From the NCBI RefSeq assembly GCF_019802045.1, contig NZ_JAHVHU010000006.1:1-64000 (forward strand): 64,000 bases of DNA, read 5' to 3'. Positions 1 to 10,361 of this stretch are shown here, in pieces. The translations under genes and the position numbers were made by a program. Position 1 is the stretch's first letter, and the number at the start of each line of letters is the position of its first letter. Source of the stretch: Membranihabitans marinus (GTDB lineage: Bacteria; Bacteroidota; Bacteroidia; Chitinophagales; Saprospiraceae). The notes below the pieces were generated by a model. The model worked only from the letters and a program-made list of their open reading frames with translations. It was not told where the DNA came from and ran no database searches.

Positions 1-399
1 TTTTTAACCAACTGACTATCTTATTCCCGGATCGGGTGAAAGTCATAAAATGATTATTTAACTTTACTCATGAAATCAGAATCAATTTTGAGCGAATACA
101 CAAAATTTTAAACAAGCCCGAGGGTATCCAATGGTTTCGAAGAAGCAGCACCCAGCACCCAGCACCCAGCACCCAGCATCCAGCATCCTGTTTCTAGCAT
201 CCAGCCTCGAGCCTCCAGTGCCAGTTTCCAGCATACAGCTTCGGACTAAATACACCGGGCTTTACAATCCGTTCTCCCAAGTACTTTGTCAAGTCCTCGG
301 AATTCATAGGCTTGCAAATCCCTTATGTCCAGTCTTCAAACCACAACCTACAAACGGCCGTATTCGTGCGCTAAAGCCTTAGCGTCGGTGCAAGACCCC
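1..399. other. Gene-free left edge, 3' of gltD
   Basis: No convincing gene is visible. A short open frame crosses positions 131-382 on the plus strand, but its first third is translated heptamer repeat and the rest has no recognisable domain, so it is not called. Apart from the repeat tract at about 143-242 the stretch is featureless. gltD ends at 400 on the minus strand, so this is its 3' flank. Confidence 0.6.
143..242. repeat. Degenerate heptamer array (CCAGCAY unit)
   Basis: Units of 7 nt close to CCAGCAC or CCAGCAT follow one another. The first five to six are nearly perfect; later units decay (CCAGCCT, CCAGTGC, CCAGTTT, CCAGCAT, ACAGCTT) but keep the 7-nt spacing. The tract lies in the 3' flank of gltD. 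Similar 7-nt-period tracts with other units occur elsewhere in this window at 1871, 10190, 48966, 57817, 62587 and 62700. Function unknown. Confidence 0.75.
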
Positions 400-1863
400 C
401 TAAAACTCCAAATGCTGATGTCCCTTGGTCTCCAAATTTGTATGTCCCATTAATTTGAGATCAACAGCCCTTGCTGCTTCCCGGCCTTCCGAGATGGCCC
501 ATACAACCAGACTCTGTCCCCGTCGCATATCACCGGCAGCAAAAACATTTTCGACCGAAGTCTCATAGTTATCTGTCTTGACATTCCCCCGGCTATCCAG
601 TTCGAGTCCCAACTGTTCTACCACGCCTTCATGCTGGGGATGGACAAAACCAATGGCCAACAATGCCAAGTCACACGGTAGTACCCGCTGGCTGCCTTCC
701 TTCTCGACAAATTCATTTCGGCCGGTGTCTTCATTTTTCTTCCATTCAATATCGACCACTTCCAATCCCTTCACACGGCCCTCGCCGTCATCTATAAATT
801 TTTTCGTCAGTACAGCCCAGGAACGGTCAGCACCCTCTTCGTGAGATGAGGAGGTTCTCAGCATCAATGGCCATCTGGGCCATGGCGTGGACTCGTGGCG
901 CTCTTCCGGAGGTTTGACTAACAATTCCAGTTGCGTAACGCTTGCCGCCTTATGCCGGTTGGATGTGCCCACACAATCCGATCCCGTATCCCCTCCACCG
1001 ATCACCACGACATGTTTGTCTTTGGCATGAATCACTTTATCTCCAATGGGCTTTCCGGCGACCCGCCGGTTGTTTTGTTCCAAAAAGTCCATCGCAAATT
1101 CCACACCTTCCAGGTCACGACCCTTGATCGGCAAATCCCGGGGTATCGTAGAACCGCCGGTAAGCACCAGGGCATCGTATTCATTTTGCAATTCTTCCAC
1201 CGCAATATTAACGCCTACATTAGCATTCGTCCGGAATTTAATCCCTTCAGACTCCATCACCTTGATCCGACGTTCGACCACAGATTTCTCAAGTTTAAAA
1301 TCAGGAATACCATACCGCAGTAACCCGCCCACTTCATCATTGCGTTCAAAAACCGTGACAGCATGACCAGCCTTGTTCAATTGGGCTGCAGCCGCCAGAC
1401 CAGCGGGGCCACTCCCCACCACAGCCACCTGCATACCGGACCGTACTACGGGTGGTTCAGGTCGTACAAATCCACGATTAAAGGCCTCTTCAGCAATACT
1501 TTTCTCGATGTGTTCGATGGTCACTGGTGGTTGATTTATCCCCAATACGCAGGCCGATTCACACGGTGCCGGACAAATTCTCCCTGTGAATTCCGGAAAA
1601 TTATTGGTTGTGGACATGATTTCATAAGCCTCCTTCCAATCTCCTCGATATACCGCATCATTAAAGTCCGGAATAACATTACCCAACGGACAACCATTGT
1701 GACAAAAAGGAATGCCACAATCCATGCAACGCGCTGCTTGATTTTGTGTTTTATCTTCAGGAAAATCCAAAATAAATTCCTGATAATGCTCTATTCGCTG
1801 GCTGACCGGTTCTTTTTCCGGTAATTCTTTGGTGTATTTTAAAAATCCTTTGATATCGCCCAT
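400..1863 (-). CDS. gltD: Glutamate synthase (NADPH) small subunit
   Basis: This 487-residue protein is the FAD- and NADPH-binding small subunit of glutamate synthase, which passes electrons from NADPH to the large subunit for conversion of 2-oxoglutarate plus glutamine to two glutamates. The N-terminal cysteine clusters (CMDCGIPFCHNGCP near residue 47 and CPAPCESAC near residue 97) bind 4Fe-4S centres. An FAD Rossmann motif GSGPAGLAA follows near residue 150, and the NADPH-site motif GGGDTGSD lies near 290. Length is normal for GltD. It lies 98 nt downstream of gltB on the same strand, so the two are probably cotranscribed despite a repeat tract between them. Start ATG at 1863 fits the family N-terminus (MGDIKGFLKY). 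Confidence 0.97.
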   Translation of the reverse strand: MGDIKGFLKYTKELPEKEPVSQRIEHYQEFILDFPEDKTQNQAARCMDCGIPFCHNGCPLGNVIPDFNDAVYRGDWKEAYEIMSTTNNFPEFTGRICPAPCESACVLGINQPPVTIEHIEKSIAEEAFNRGFVRPEPPVVRSGMQVAVVGSGPAGLAAAAQLNKAGHAVTVFERNDEVGGLLRYGIPDFKLEKSVVERRIKVMESEGIKFRTNANVGVNIAVEELQNEYDALVLTGGSTIPRDLPIKGRDLEGVEFAMDFLEQNNRRVAGKPIGDKVIHAKDKHVVVIGGGDTGSDCVGTSNRHKAASVTQLELLVKPPEERHESTPWPRWPLMLRTSSSHEEGADRSWAVLTKKFIDDGEGRVKGLEVVDIEWKKNEDTGRNEFVEKEGSQRVLPCDLALLAIGFVHPQHEGVVEQLGLELDSRGNVKTDNYETSVENVFAAGDMRRGQSLVVWAISEGREAARAVDLKLMGHTNLETKGHQHLEF

Positions 1864-1870
1864 GAATTAG

Positions 1871-1975
1871 TATTTAGAACGCTGCGCTCTTGGGACGCTG
1901 CGCTTTGGTTATTGGTTATTGTGTTATTGTGTTATTGCGTCTACCCTCTACTGACTATCGACTACAAACTATAAA
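1871..1975. repeat. Degenerate heptamer array in the gltB-gltD gap
   Basis: The spacer between gltB and gltD is filled by short near-repeats in 7-9 nt steps: GCGCTCT, GGACGCT, GCGCTTT, GGTTATT twice, GTGTTATT twice, then CTACCCTC, TACTGACT, ATCGACTA, CAAACTAT. The 14-nt word GGACGCTGCGCTTT (1893-1906) recurs exactly at 62634-62647. The tract probably lies inside the gltBD transcript. Confidence 0.65.
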
Positions 1976-4900
1976 CCCGCTCCGCTATTTTTTCTTCCTG
2001 CTTCTCTTCCAACACTCTCTTCAAATCTTTCGGCATCACCTTCACAAAATATTTCTTGAGTTGATCCCAATCTTGCAGGATGGCCAATGCCTTGCTGGAA
2101 GAAGTGTAATTAAAATGATTACGCAACAACTGCCGCACGGCAATCAAGTCCTCACCAGCAGGTCGTTCTAAATCGATCATTTCCCGATTGCAACTCAGGT
2201 GAAACGTTCTGTCCCGGTCGTAGACGAACGCTGTTCCTCCACTCATACCTGCGGCAAAATTCTTACCCCAGGTGCCGATGTTAATCACCATTCCACCGGT
2301 CATGTACTCACAACCATGATCTCCGATACCTTCCACCACAGCTTTCACCCCAGAATTCCGAACTGCAAAGCGTTCTCCGGCCATCCCATGAATGTACGCT
2401 TCACCGGATGTCGCCCCATACAGCGCCACATTACCAATGATGATGTTTTCTGAAGGCTCAAAAACAGATTTTCGGTCTGGGGTGGCAACCAAGACAGCAC
2501 CAGACAGTCCTTTTCCAAAATAATCATTGGATTCGCCCTCCAGGCGAAAAAGTAGACCCCGTGCAGAAAAGGCACCAAAGCTTTGCCCGGCGCTGCCCCG
2601 GAACCGATACTCTATCGTTCCCGGAGGCAATCCTTCTGCACCATACATCTTAGAAATCTTATGGCTCAACATAGCTCCGGTCGCCCGGTCCGTATTTCGA
2701 ATCGTGAATTCACCCGTGATTTTCTTCCGCTGTTCCAACGCCAGCTTGGAATGGATGATTAACTGACGGTCAAGCACTTTATCAATCTTATGATCTTGCT
2801 TTTTCGTCCTGTACAACCCAACCGATTCATCTACTGGCTCTTTATAAAGAATCGGGCTCAGATCAAGATGCTTATATTTCCAGTGGTCAATATCTTTTTT
2901 CATTTTTAACATCTCCACTTTCCCGACCATTTCATCCACTGTCCGAAACCCAAGATTTGCCATAATTTCCCGAAGCTCGCGCACCATATAAGTGAGCATA
3001 TTAATGACATGATCCGGATCCCCTGTGAAGCGCTTTCGCAATACAGGATCCTGGGTAGCCACGCCCACCGGACAGGTGTTCAAATGGCATTTTCGCATCA
3101 TGATGCATCCTTCGACCACCAGTGCTGCGGTAGCCACGCCCCATTCCTCTGCACCTAGTAAGGTAGCGATCGCCAGGTCCCGTCCAGTTCTCATTTGTCC
3201 ATCGGTCTGGACCACAACACGGTCTCGCAACTTATTCTTGACCAACGTTTGCTGTGTCTCAGCCAGACCAAGTTCCCATGGCAATCCGGCGTAGGATATC
3301 GAGGTCAGCGGGGAAGCACCAGTTCCCCCATCGTGCCCCGATATAAGAATAGCATCAGCGTGCGCTTTTGTTACGCCTGAAGCAATAATTCCGACCCCGG
3401 CTTTGGAAACCAATTTGACATTGATGCGAGCGTCCGGATTGGCATTTTTTAGATCAAAAATCAATTGTGCCAAATCTTCAATGCTATATATATCATGGTG
3501 CGGGGGTGGGGATATCAGCCCCACTCCCGGTGTAGAGTGTCTGACCCGTGCAATCCATTTATCAACTTTGTGGCCCGGCAACTGTCCTCCTTCGCCGGGT
3601 TTTGCTCCCTGAGCCATCTTGATCTGTATTTCAATGGCATTGGCCAGGTAGTGGCTGGTCACTCCAAATCGTCCCGATGCGACCTGTTTGGTTGCGGAAT
3701 TCATATCATCGCCATTTTCCAGCGGTGTATACCGTATCTCATCTTCACCCCCTTCCCCACTATTGCTTTTACCGCCGATCCGGTTCATAGCGATGGCCAA
3801 AGTAGTATGCGCTTCAAAACTAATACTCCCAAATGACATCGCCCCGGTTACAAATCGCTTGAGAATGGTTTCTTCGGGTTCTACCTCCTCTATCGGGATA
3901 GAGCTCCCTTTACGGAAATCGAGGAGTCCTCGCAATGTCATCGCCTGACGGCTCTGGTCGTTGATCAGCTTACTATATTTTCTAAAGATCTCATAATCCC
4001 CTTTTCGGGTAGCGTACTGAAGTAAATGAATGGTTTGAGGATTGAAAACATGGTCTTCACCCCGACGTTTCCACTGATAAATTCCGCCTTCATCCAGGTC
4101 TTTTTTCACAATGGATGATTTAGGAAAAGCGTGATTGTGCCACTGCAGGATTTCCACAGAAAGTTCATCGAAGCCAATTCCTTCTATCCGACTAATGGTC
4201 CCTCGAAAACATTTGTCGACCACATGTTGATTAAGACCCAGAATTTCAAAAATCTGTGCGCCCTGATAACTTTGCACAGTAGATATCCCAATCTTTGACA
4301 TTATCTTAAGTATGCCCTTTTCGACGGCTTTGTTGTATATATTGATGATGTTCTGCTGTAGTGGTAGAGGGCTTTCTGTCTCCACCGACAGTAAATCATC
4401 AAACGCGCCTTCCTTGCTCAGTTCTACCAAGGTCGCATAGGTTAGGTATGGATTAATAGCATCCACTCCATATCCGATCAGTGTCGCAAAATGATGTGTT
4501 TCGCGCACATCCCCTGCTTCTACCACGATCGAGGTGAGCGTGCGAAGCCCCTTTTGAATCAGATGATGATGAATCGCTCCGGCTGCCAAAAGCGTCGGAA
4601 TGGGTGCTAAAGAAGAATCCGAGTTCCGGTCACTAAGAATTAGAACATCACAGTGGTTCCGTACTAGATCTTCTGCTACAGCACATATATGATCCAGCGC
4701 TGCTTCCAACCGGCCTTTCTGCTGATCAGAACGAAAAACCAGATCGATCACTCCCACTTTGTGATCCGGATGATTAATGTATTTTATTTTGTTAAACTGA
4801 TCATTTGTCAGCACGGGAGAATCAAGCCGGATAAAAGAAGCAAGATCTTTTGTTGGTTTCAAAACGTTCCCGCTTTGTCCCAACTTGGTTTTCAGCGACA

Positions 4901-6536
4901 TCACAGACCGTTCCCGGATAGAATCTATCGGTGGGTTGGTAACCTGAGCGAATAATTGCTTAAAATAATTAGAAATATGTTGTGCCCGGCTTGACAATAC
5001 AGCCACAGGTACATCTGACCCCATGGATCCGACCGGGTCTTTTTTATGGATCACCATGGGCTGCAATAAGAACCGGATATCTTCTTTGGTCAGCCCGTGC
5101 ATTTTTTGTTTTCGAATCAGCGTCCTGGAGTCGATTTCGACATACCCCGGAATGTGCAGCGGAAGATCATCCAAATTGATGCTGTGTTCATCCAACCAAT
5201 CACGATAAGGTAATCGCTGACAGATAATTCTTTTCAATTCATCATCACCAATGATCTTTTTCAACTCCATATCTGCGATCAACATGCGCCCCGGCTGAAG
5301 CCGGCCTTTGAGAACTACATGTGCCTGATTTACGGGCAGTGCGCCTGCTTCAGATGCAACGATCAAAGTATTGTCTTCCATGAGACAGTATCTGGAAGGA
5401 CGCAATCCATTCCGATCCAACGTAGCACCGATGAGGATCCCATCCGTAAAGCAAATGGAGGCCGGTCCATCCCAGGGTTCCATCAATTGGGAACTGTATT
5501 CATAAAATGCTTTTTTATAGTCCTCCATATGGGGATCGTGTTCCCACGCTTCCGGGATCATAAGCATTAATGCATGCGGAAGAGAATACCCATTGAGCAC
5601 AAGAAATTCCAGTACGTTGTCAAAAGAACCGGAATCCGAAAGACCTGTCCAGATAATTGGCTTCAGCTTCTCCAGCTCGTGTTCGGTAAACACTTCGGAT
5701 TTTAATATTTGTTCCTTCGCCTTCCACCAGTTGATGTTCCCCTGTATGGTGTTGATCTCTCCGTTGTGCGCTATGGATCTAAAAGGCTGAGCAAGTCGCC
5801 ATTTGGGCTCTGTATTTGTCGAAAATCTGGAATGGATCAATGCCATGGCAGATTTAAAATCAAGATCAGACAAATCCAGGAAATACTCCTTGACCTGGTA
5901 AGTCGTCAATTGCCCTTTATAAATTATGGTCTTGTAGGATAATGAACAAATGTAAAATTGATCTGCCGTCTGTGGGAATGTCTGCCATATGTTGTGGCCT
6001 GTAAACTTACGCAGGATGTAAAGTCTGCGTTCCAGATCGGCCGGCTCCATATCTGTTTTGGGTTTGACAAATACCTGCTCGATCCGCGGTTCTACACTCC
6101 GGGGTACTTCCCCGATCACATCATGATCAACAGGAACTTTTCGATAACCGAGTAATTCAAATCCCGACTCATCAATGTAATCATTAAATAAGATACGACA
6201 TTGATCACGCAGGTTTTTATCTCGTGGAAAGAAAAGCATTCCTACCCCATACTTACCAAATTCAGGCAATTCTACACCTTTTTCCCGACATTTCTTCACG
6301 AAAAAAGTATGTGGATTCTGGAGTAAAATACCAGCTCCATCCCCGCTTTTGGGATCGGCACCAATTGCCCCTCGATGCTCCATACAGCTCAACATAGACA
6401 ACGCATCAAGAACCAGTTGATGGCTTTTTTGGCCATTGAGATTAGCAATCAAACCTGTCCCACAGGAATCTTTCTCCAGTTGTGGCGTATAAAGACTATG
6501 GGCGAAGGAAGTATTAGTAGCAGAGAATTGTTTCAT
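1962..6536 (-). CDS. gltB: Glutamate synthase large subunit
   Basis: At 1524 residues this is a full-length GltB. The N-terminal glutaminase domain has its nucleophile cysteine in [10 protein letters not shown] (Cys25, exposed after propeptide removal), which sets the reading start. A central domain and the FMN-binding synthase domain follow. The 3Fe-4S cluster motif [15 protein letters not shown] and the C-terminal beta-helix (GXGXG) domain are present. The enzyme hydrolyses glutamine, channels ammonia and makes glutamate; electrons come from GltD, encoded downstream. A TATCTTTG box on the minus strand at 6572-6579 is a plausible promoter. No truncation or frameshift is seen. Confidence 0.98.
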   Translation of the reverse strand: MKQFSATNTSFAHSLYTPQLEKDSCGTGLIANLNGQKSHQLVLDALSMLSCMEHRGAIGADPKSGDGAGILLQNPHTFFVKKCREKGVELPEFGKYGVGMLFFPRDKNLRDQCRILFNDYIDESGFELLGYRKVPVDHDVIGEVPRSVEPRIEQVFVKPKTDMEPADLERRLYILRKFTGHNIWQTFPQTADQFYICSLSYKTIIYKGQLTTYQVKEYFLDLSDLDFKSAMALIHSRFSTNTEPKWRLAQPFRSIAHNGEINTIQGNINWWKAKEQILKSEVFTEHELEKLKPIIWTGLSDSGSFDNVLEFLVLNGYSLPHALMLMIPEAWEHDPHMEDYKKAFYEYSSQLMEPWDGPASICFTDGILIGATLDRNGLRPSRYCLMEDNTLIVASEAGALPVNQAHVVLKGRLQPGRMLIADMELKKIIGDDELKRIICQRLPYRDWLDEHSINLDDLPLHIPGYVEIDSRTLIRKQKMHGLTKEDIRFLLQPMVIHKKDPVGSMGSDVPVAVLSSRAQHISNYFKQLFAQVTNPPIDSIRERSVMSLKTKLGQSGNVLKPTKDLASFIRLDSPVLTNDQFNKIKYINHPDHKVGVIDLVFRSDQQKGRLEAALDHICAVAEDLVRNHCDVLILSDRNSDSSLAPIPTLLAAGAIHHHLIQKGLRTLTSIVVEAGDVRETHHFATLIGYGVDAINPYLTYATLVELSKEGAFDDLLSVETESPLPLQQNIINIYNKAVEKGILKIMSKIGISTVQSYQGAQIFEILGLNQHVVDKCFRGTISRIEGIGFDELSVEILQWHNHAFPKSSIVKKDLDEGGIYQWKRRGEDHVFNPQTIHLLQYATRKGDYEIFRKYSKLINDQSRQAMTLRGLLDFRKGSSIPIEEVEPEETILKRFVTGAMSFGSISFEAHTTLAIAMNRIGGKSNSGEGGEDEIRYTPLENGDDMNSATKQVASGRFGVTSHYLANAIEIQIKMAQGAKPGEGGQLPGHKVDKWIARVRHSTPGVGLISPPPHHDIYSIEDLAQLIFDLKNANPDARINVKLVSKAGVGIIASGVTKAHADAILISGHDGGTGASPLTSISYAGLPWELGLAETQQTLVKNKLRDRVVVQTDGQMRTGRDLAIATLLGAEEWGVATAALVVEGCIMMRKCHLNTCPVGVATQDPVLRKRFTGDPDHVINMLTYMVRELREIMANLGFRTVDEMVGKVEMLKMKKDIDHWKYKHLDLSPILYKEPVDESVGLYRTKKQDHKIDKVLDRQLIIHSKLALEQRKKITGEFTIRNTDRATGAMLSHKISKMYGAEGLPPGTIEYRFRGSAGQSFGAFSARGLLFRLEGESNDYFGKGLSGAVLVATPDRKSVFEPSENIIIGNVALYGATSGEAYIHGMAGERFAVRNSGVKAVVEGIGDHGCEYMTGGMVINIGTWGKNFAAGMSGGTAFVYDRDRTFHLSCNREMIDLERPAGEDLIAVRQLLRNHFNYTSSSKALAILQDWDQLKKYFVKVMPKDLKRVLEEKQEEKIAERVYSL

Positions 6537-6571
6537 ATAGCGCAGAAGTTTTCCTATCGTTAATTATTTGG

Positions 6572-6579
6572 CAAAGATA
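6572..6579 (-). promoter_or_regulatory. Putative gltB promoter minus-7 box
   Basis: The minus strand reads TATCTTTG, matching the Bacteroidota minus-7 consensus TAnnTTTG, about 36 nt upstream of the gltB start. A good minus-33 TTTG is not at the ideal distance, though TTGTTG runs lie just upstream. Confidence 0.5.
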
Positions 6580-6820
6580 AAACAACAATCGAAAACACCA
6601 GATCTATCAAGAGTTTATAATCATTATTTCCTTTGGCAAAGTTAGTAAAAGCAGAATAAATATACCTGTTTCTAAATTAAACAGGGATTATTAACGCATT
6701 TTTTCTTGGATTATTCTCAGTTGATTGGTACATCTACGCACCCTAAAAGACTTCTTTTTGCATCAAATTTTTCTCAAAATGAGGTGCTGCTATTTTTTCT
6801 GAAAAATATATTACAAATAA

Positions 6821-6852
6821 TTTGCATATGTAAAATGCTCATCATATATTTG
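6821..6852 (+). promoter_or_regulatory. Strong Bacteroidota-type promoter for an intergenic RNA
   Basis: TTTG at 6821-6824 and TATATTTG at 6845-6852 are separated by 20 nt, close to the Bacteroidota sigma-ABfr consensus (TTTG, about 19-20 nt, TAnnTTTG). No gene follows on the plus strand; a rho-independent terminator lies about 130 nt downstream, so the transcript is probably a stand-alone small RNA. Confidence 0.7.
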
Positions 6853-6858
6853 TTTCAC

Positions 6859-6984
6859 AACACGTATAAAAATAAACAATAATATGTTATGTAAAGCTCC
6901 TGAAGGGGAGCAAAATTCTAGTTTAGGTTCTTTTAGGTTTTTTCATTCACAGAGTCAAGTTCATCAGAGCTTGACTTTTTTTTT
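6859..6984 (+). ncRNA. Candidate small RNA between gltB and manA
   Basis: A transcript of about 125 nt is predicted from the promoter at 6821-6852 to the T-run ending at 6984. It holds a short hairpin GCTCC/GGAGC at about 6895-6910, two AGGTT-type repeats in a U-rich middle, and the terminator stem at 6953-6976. A 41-codon frame beginning ATG at 6884 crosses the terminator and is probably fortuitous, but a small or leader peptide cannot be excluded. The RNA starts on the strand opposite to gltB. It resembles no RNA family I can name with confidence. Confidence 0.5.
6953..6984 (+). terminator. Rho-independent terminator of the small RNA
   Basis: A 10-bp stem (AGTCAAGTTC / GAGCTTGACT, with one T-G wobble) and an ATCA tetraloop are followed directly by a run of T residues ending at 6984. 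This is a textbook intrinsic terminator on the plus strand. Confidence 0.85.
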
Positions 6985-7031
6985 CTCACGTCAGCTTAAT
7001 TTAACCTAATTACTTACTACGCCACACTATG

Positions 7032-7171
7032 TTAACCCGCTTTATCCACCACGTCCATTTATTATAACACATAGCACGCAGTGTATTAATGGTTTAAACC
7101 CCAAAATTGGGCATATTACAAAGCCCAATTTTGGGTGACGTTTGACTTTTGACTCATACATCTGCTGGGTT
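7032..7171. repeat. Palindromic interspersed repeat, copy A
   Basis: The copy begins TTAACCCGCTTTATCCACC, contains a perfect 13-bp stem (CCCAAAATTGGGC / GCCCAATTTTGGG) and continues GTGACGTTTGACTTTTGA to a degraded right end (GCTGGGTT). It aligns over its whole length with 31049-31176 and 49124-49257. It lies between the small RNA terminator on the plus strand and the 3' end of manA on the minus strand. Confidence 0.8.
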
Positions 7172-7232
7172 CGGCGTTGACAAGGTTTTCCATTCTGATC
7201 AGCCAAACCCCAGTCATGATTATTTTGATTTG

Positions 7233-8441
7233 TCAGGACCGGGGATTCACCAGAAAGATTTGGGATTCTTCCTTGCTTTTTAATGCGATCTTTTGACCGG
7301 CCCGCGCTAACACACCTTCCCCCCCGGTAACCCTAATATTCTGATGCTGCGAAGACACAAAAAAATTATTGCAGGTTGAAAATAGAAAAGAAACGCCTGA
7401 AGCTTTAAATATGTATTCTCTGTTCGGCACTAAATCGATCACAGAAAATTCGAACTCTTGAACAGGGGGAACAAACACTTTCCGAGAAGCGTCGACCTGA
7501 TTTGGCTCAAGGTAATGCACCGTTCGTTCGTCAAAACAAACCAGACGACTCAGTGCTTTCGCATCTATGTGTTTGAAGGTAAGTCCTCCCCGGATCACAT
7601 TGTCCGAGTTTGCCATGATTTCTACATTTTGCCCCCTGAGATAGGCATGGGGTATCCCGCTGTCCTGAAACATAACCTCACCCGGCGATAGATGCACCAG
7701 ATTCATCAGGTAAAATGAAATAATCCCTCGATCGATTTTCTCGGGCGTACAATATTGTTTCAGGGCTTGTTTTACCCAATAATCAGGATTCAACAGATCT
7801 TCTGTCACCTCCAATCTTTTCACATACCGGACAAAAGATTGCAACTTAGAATTTATAGTTTTTTGATCCAATTGCATATAAGAACGGTAGAAAGTAGGTA
7901 GTCCAACCTTCCTGATTTCTTCAGCAATTTCACCCAGGGGTGGTCGATGATTCAGAACTTCGAGAATTTCCTCATCACTTCTAAAATCGTGAAGCAGGTA
8001 AAACTCGCTGAGTGCATACATGATTTCGGGCTTGTGATTGCGGTCGCGAAAGGTCCGGTTGGGCGCACCAATCGCCACTCCCGCATGTTCTTCCAGGTCC
8101 CAGCCCTCCATGGCCTGGGTCTTTGTGGGATGTATTTGAATAGAAAGCATATCTCTGACATCGAGTATCTTGCACAAAAAAGGAAGTTCATCCTGCCATT
8201 GTTCCCGTTCGGCCGGAGTTAAAAAGCAATCTGGCGAGGTGGCCAAATAATCGCCCAAAGATGTACCACCAACCACTTTTGACGGGCAAGCGGGATGCTG
8301 GCCAAACCACAATTCGGCAAAGGGTACCTGACGTTCATTGGATTGACACAAAAGCTCAGGGATATAGGACACACCGCCCCATGGATAATTTTGGACGCAT
8401 CCTGTTAATTTACAAAGGGTATCTTTGTTCAAGATCGCCAT
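7233..8441 (-). CDS. manA: Mannose-6-phosphate isomerase, class I
   Basis: This 402-residue protein interconverts mannose 6-phosphate and fructose 6-phosphate, supplying mannose for cell-surface polysaccharide and glycosylation. The start ([13 protein letters not shown]) is the class I pattern. Zinc-site sequence is seen in [12 protein letters not shown] near residue 98, in [10 protein letters not shown] near 135, and in the cupin segment [21 protein letters not shown] near 260-280. It is encoded immediately downstream of pgi with a 13-nt overlap, so both enzymes drawing on fructose 6-phosphate are translated from one message. Length is normal. Confidence 0.95.
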   Translation of the reverse strand: MAILNKDTLCKLTGCVQNYPWGGVSYIPELLCQSNERQVPFAELWFGQHPACPSKVVGGTSLGDYLATSPDCFLTPAEREQWQDELPFLCKILDVRDMLSIQIHPTKTQAMEGWDLEEHAGVAIGAPNRTFRDRNHKPEIMYALSEFYLLHDFRSDEEILEVLNHRPPLGEIAEEIRKVGLPTFYRSYMQLDQKTINSKLQSFVRYVKRLEVTEDLLNPDYWVKQALKQYCTPEKIDRGIISFYLMNLVHLSPGEVMFQDSGIPHAYLRGQNVEIMANSDNVIRGGLTFKHIDAKALSRLVCFDERTVHYLEPNQVDASRKVFVPPVQEFEFSVIDLVPNREYIFKASGVSFLFSTCNNFFVSSQHQNIRVTGGEGVLARAGQKIALKSKEESQIFLVNPRS

Positions 8442-10078
8442 TCATTGAATTTTTTTAGTAGGTTGGTCGTTGAAGGGTCATGTTTTCCCGATGATTGATC
8501 CTGGCCCAGTTCGCTCAAGATGTTATTCGCTAATTTTTTTCCCAATTCAACCCCCCACTGATCAAATGAGAAAATATTCCAGATTACGCCTTGTGTAAAT
8601 ATTTTATGTTCATACATCGCCACCAACCACCCCAAACTTTTCGGGGTCAGTTTTTTAACCAATATCGTATTAGTCGGTCGATCTCCGCTAAACTCTTTAT
8701 ATGGAGCCAGGAATTGTACTTGCTCCTCACTCATTCCTTGCTTTCTGAGGTCATTTAAAACTTCTTCATGTGATTTACCCACCATCAGTGCTTCGGTCTG
8801 CGCAAAGAAGTTCGCCATCAGTATTTGATGATGATCACCTGCATCATGGTGGCTTTGAGCAAATCCTATAAAATCGCAGGGAATCAACTTCGTGCCCTGA
8901 TGGATCAACTGGAAAAAAGCATGCTGTCCATTGGTTCCGGGCTCACCCCAAATAATCGGTCCGGTCTCGTAGTCCACCGGTGCGCCTGTGCGATCCACAC
9001 TTTTTCCATTGCTTTCCATATTACCTTGCTGAAAATAGGCGGGAAACCGATGCATATACTGATAATAAGGTATGATAGCTTCAGTCTCGGCACCCATAAA
9101 ATTATTGTACCATATTCCGATAAGTGCGAGCGTCACAGGAATATTGTCAGCAAGGGGTGTTCTTCTGAAATGTTCATCCATTTCATGCAACCCTTCCAAA
9201 AACTCATGAAAATGATTAACGCCTATGGCACACATGACCGGTAATCCAATGGCACTCGATACGCTGTATCGTCCACCAACCCAATCCCAAAACTCGAACA
9301 TATTTTTCCGGTCAATTCCAAATTCAGTTACTCGTTCTTCATTGGTGGATACTGCAACAAAATGTTTAGCAACGTCACTCTTCTGGGCCCCATGTTCCAG
9401 CAACCACTTCCGTGCGGATCGGGCATTCGTCATGGTTTCTATCGTCGAAAAGCTTTTGGATGACACCACAAATAAAGTCCGACCGGGATTAACTTTCTGA
9501 AGAACTTCGTGCAATTGATTGCCATCAATATTGGATACAAAATGGCAAGTAATACCTGTTGAATGATACGGAGTCAAAGCTTCGTACACCATCACCGAAC
9601 CTAGATCAGAACCACCGATCCCAATGTTGACCACATCCGAAATTCGTTCTCCATCGAATCCCCGCCATTCACCTTCAGTTAGGTCGTTAACAAAAGCTGC
9701 CATACGATCCAGAACCGTCCAAACCGCTTTATTAACATCTTCTCCATCTACAATCAACTTCTCACCGCGGGGACTTCGCAGTGCCGGATGCAGCACACTC
9801 CTGTCTTCCGTTTCGTTGATGTGTTCCCCGGTAAAGAAAGCTTCTTTTGCATCGTCGAGCTTACACTCTCTGGCCAGATCCTGCAATAATGTGATCGTTT
9901 CATCATCCAGCAAGTTTTTGGAAAAATCCAAATAAAGATTCTGAAAACTCAGGCTATAATCTTGGACACGATCTCCATGCTCAAAATGATCAACAATGGA
10001 TTGATTCCTCAATTCTTCACTCTTTTGCTGTAGCTTTTTCCACGATGAAGTAAGGGTTGGATTGACTTTTGGTAACAT
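8429..10078 (-). CDS. pgi: Glucose-6-phosphate isomerase
   Basis: A full-length (549 aa) PGI of the bacterial/eukaryotic long form. It converts glucose 6-phosphate to fructose 6-phosphate in glycolysis and gluconeogenesis. Family signatures are visible: [17 protein letters not shown] near residue 152, [13 protein letters not shown] near 208, the [10 protein letters not shown] segment, [18 protein letters not shown] near 380 with the catalytic histidine, and the C-terminal [14 protein letters not shown] signature near 505. It is the first gene of a two-gene operon with manA. A minus-strand TATCTTTG box at 10095-10102 gives a very short leader. Confidence 0.98.
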   Translation of the reverse strand: MLPKVNPTLTSSWKKLQQKSEELRNQSIVDHFEHGDRVQDYSLSFQNLYLDFSKNLLDDETITLLQDLARECKLDDAKEAFFTGEHINETEDRSVLHPALRSPRGEKLIVDGEDVNKAVWTVLDRMAAFVNDLTEGEWRGFDGERISDVVNIGIGGSDLGSVMVYEALTPYHSTGITCHFVSNIDGNQLHEVLQKVNPGRTLFVVSSKSFSTIETMTNARSARKWLLEHGAQKSDVAKHFVAVSTNEERVTEFGIDRKNMFEFWDWVGGRYSVSSAIGLPVMCAIGVNHFHEFLEGLHEMDEHFRRTPLADNIPVTLALIGIWYNNFMGAETEAIIPYYQYMHRFPAYFQQGNMESNGKSVDRTGAPVDYETGPIIWGEPGTNGQHAFFQLIHQGTKLIPCDFIGFAQSHHDAGDHHQILMANFFAQTEALMVGKSHEEVLNDLRKQGMSEEQVQFLAPYKEFSGDRPTNTILVKKLTPKSLGWLVAMYEHKIFTQGVIWNIFSFDQWGVELGKKLANNILSELGQDQSSGKHDPSTTNLLKKFNEWRS

Positions 10079-10094
10079 CTGTACTGATTTTATT

Positions 10095-10102
10095 CAAAGA
10101 TA
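10095..10102 (-). promoter_or_regulatory. Putative pgi-manA promoter minus-7 box
   Basis: The minus strand reads TATCTTTG (TAnnTTTG consensus) 17 nt upstream of the pgi start codon, implying a leader of about 10 nt. Confidence 0.5.
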
Positions 10103-10189
10103 CTAAAGAAGATTAAAGCGATAAAATTTATCGTCCGAATAGAAAATTTAGTACCTGCACGAAAGACAAATAGAGTTTGTAGCATACGG

Positions 10190-10298
10190 TCGTTCTTTGT
10201 TTGTGGGTTGTTTGTTGTTGGCACCGTTTGGGATTTTTAGCCGGTGGCTGTTTGGAGTTTGGTGACCTGCGGCCGTTTGCCGTTTGGAACCAATTGGG
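10190..10298. repeat. Degenerate heptamer array (GTTTGGA-like unit)
   Basis: The spacer upstream of pgi and downstream of the metal repressor gene carries G/T-rich near-repeats such as GTTTGTG, GTTGTTT, GTTGTTG, GTTTGGG, GTTTGGA, GTTTGGT, GTTTGCC, GTTTGGA in mostly 7-nt steps. An open frame through it on the minus strand (10128-10343) is a translation of this repeat and is not called. Confidence 0.6.
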
Positions 10299-10361
10299 GT
10301 GATCAAAAATATTGAACTGAATTCTATTGGCGAAGCAGCCCAAAACGATGCACTCTAATGC

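Noticed and set aside
143-242. CCAGCAY tract considered as a CRISPR array
   Set aside because: Units are 7 nt with no spacers, and no cas gene is present in the window.
131-382. 83-codon frame on the plus strand
   Set aside because: Its N-terminal third is a translation of the CCAGCAY heptamer array and no domain is present.
10128-10343. 71-codon frame upstream of pgi
   Set aside because: Low-complexity translation of the G/T-rich heptamer tract.
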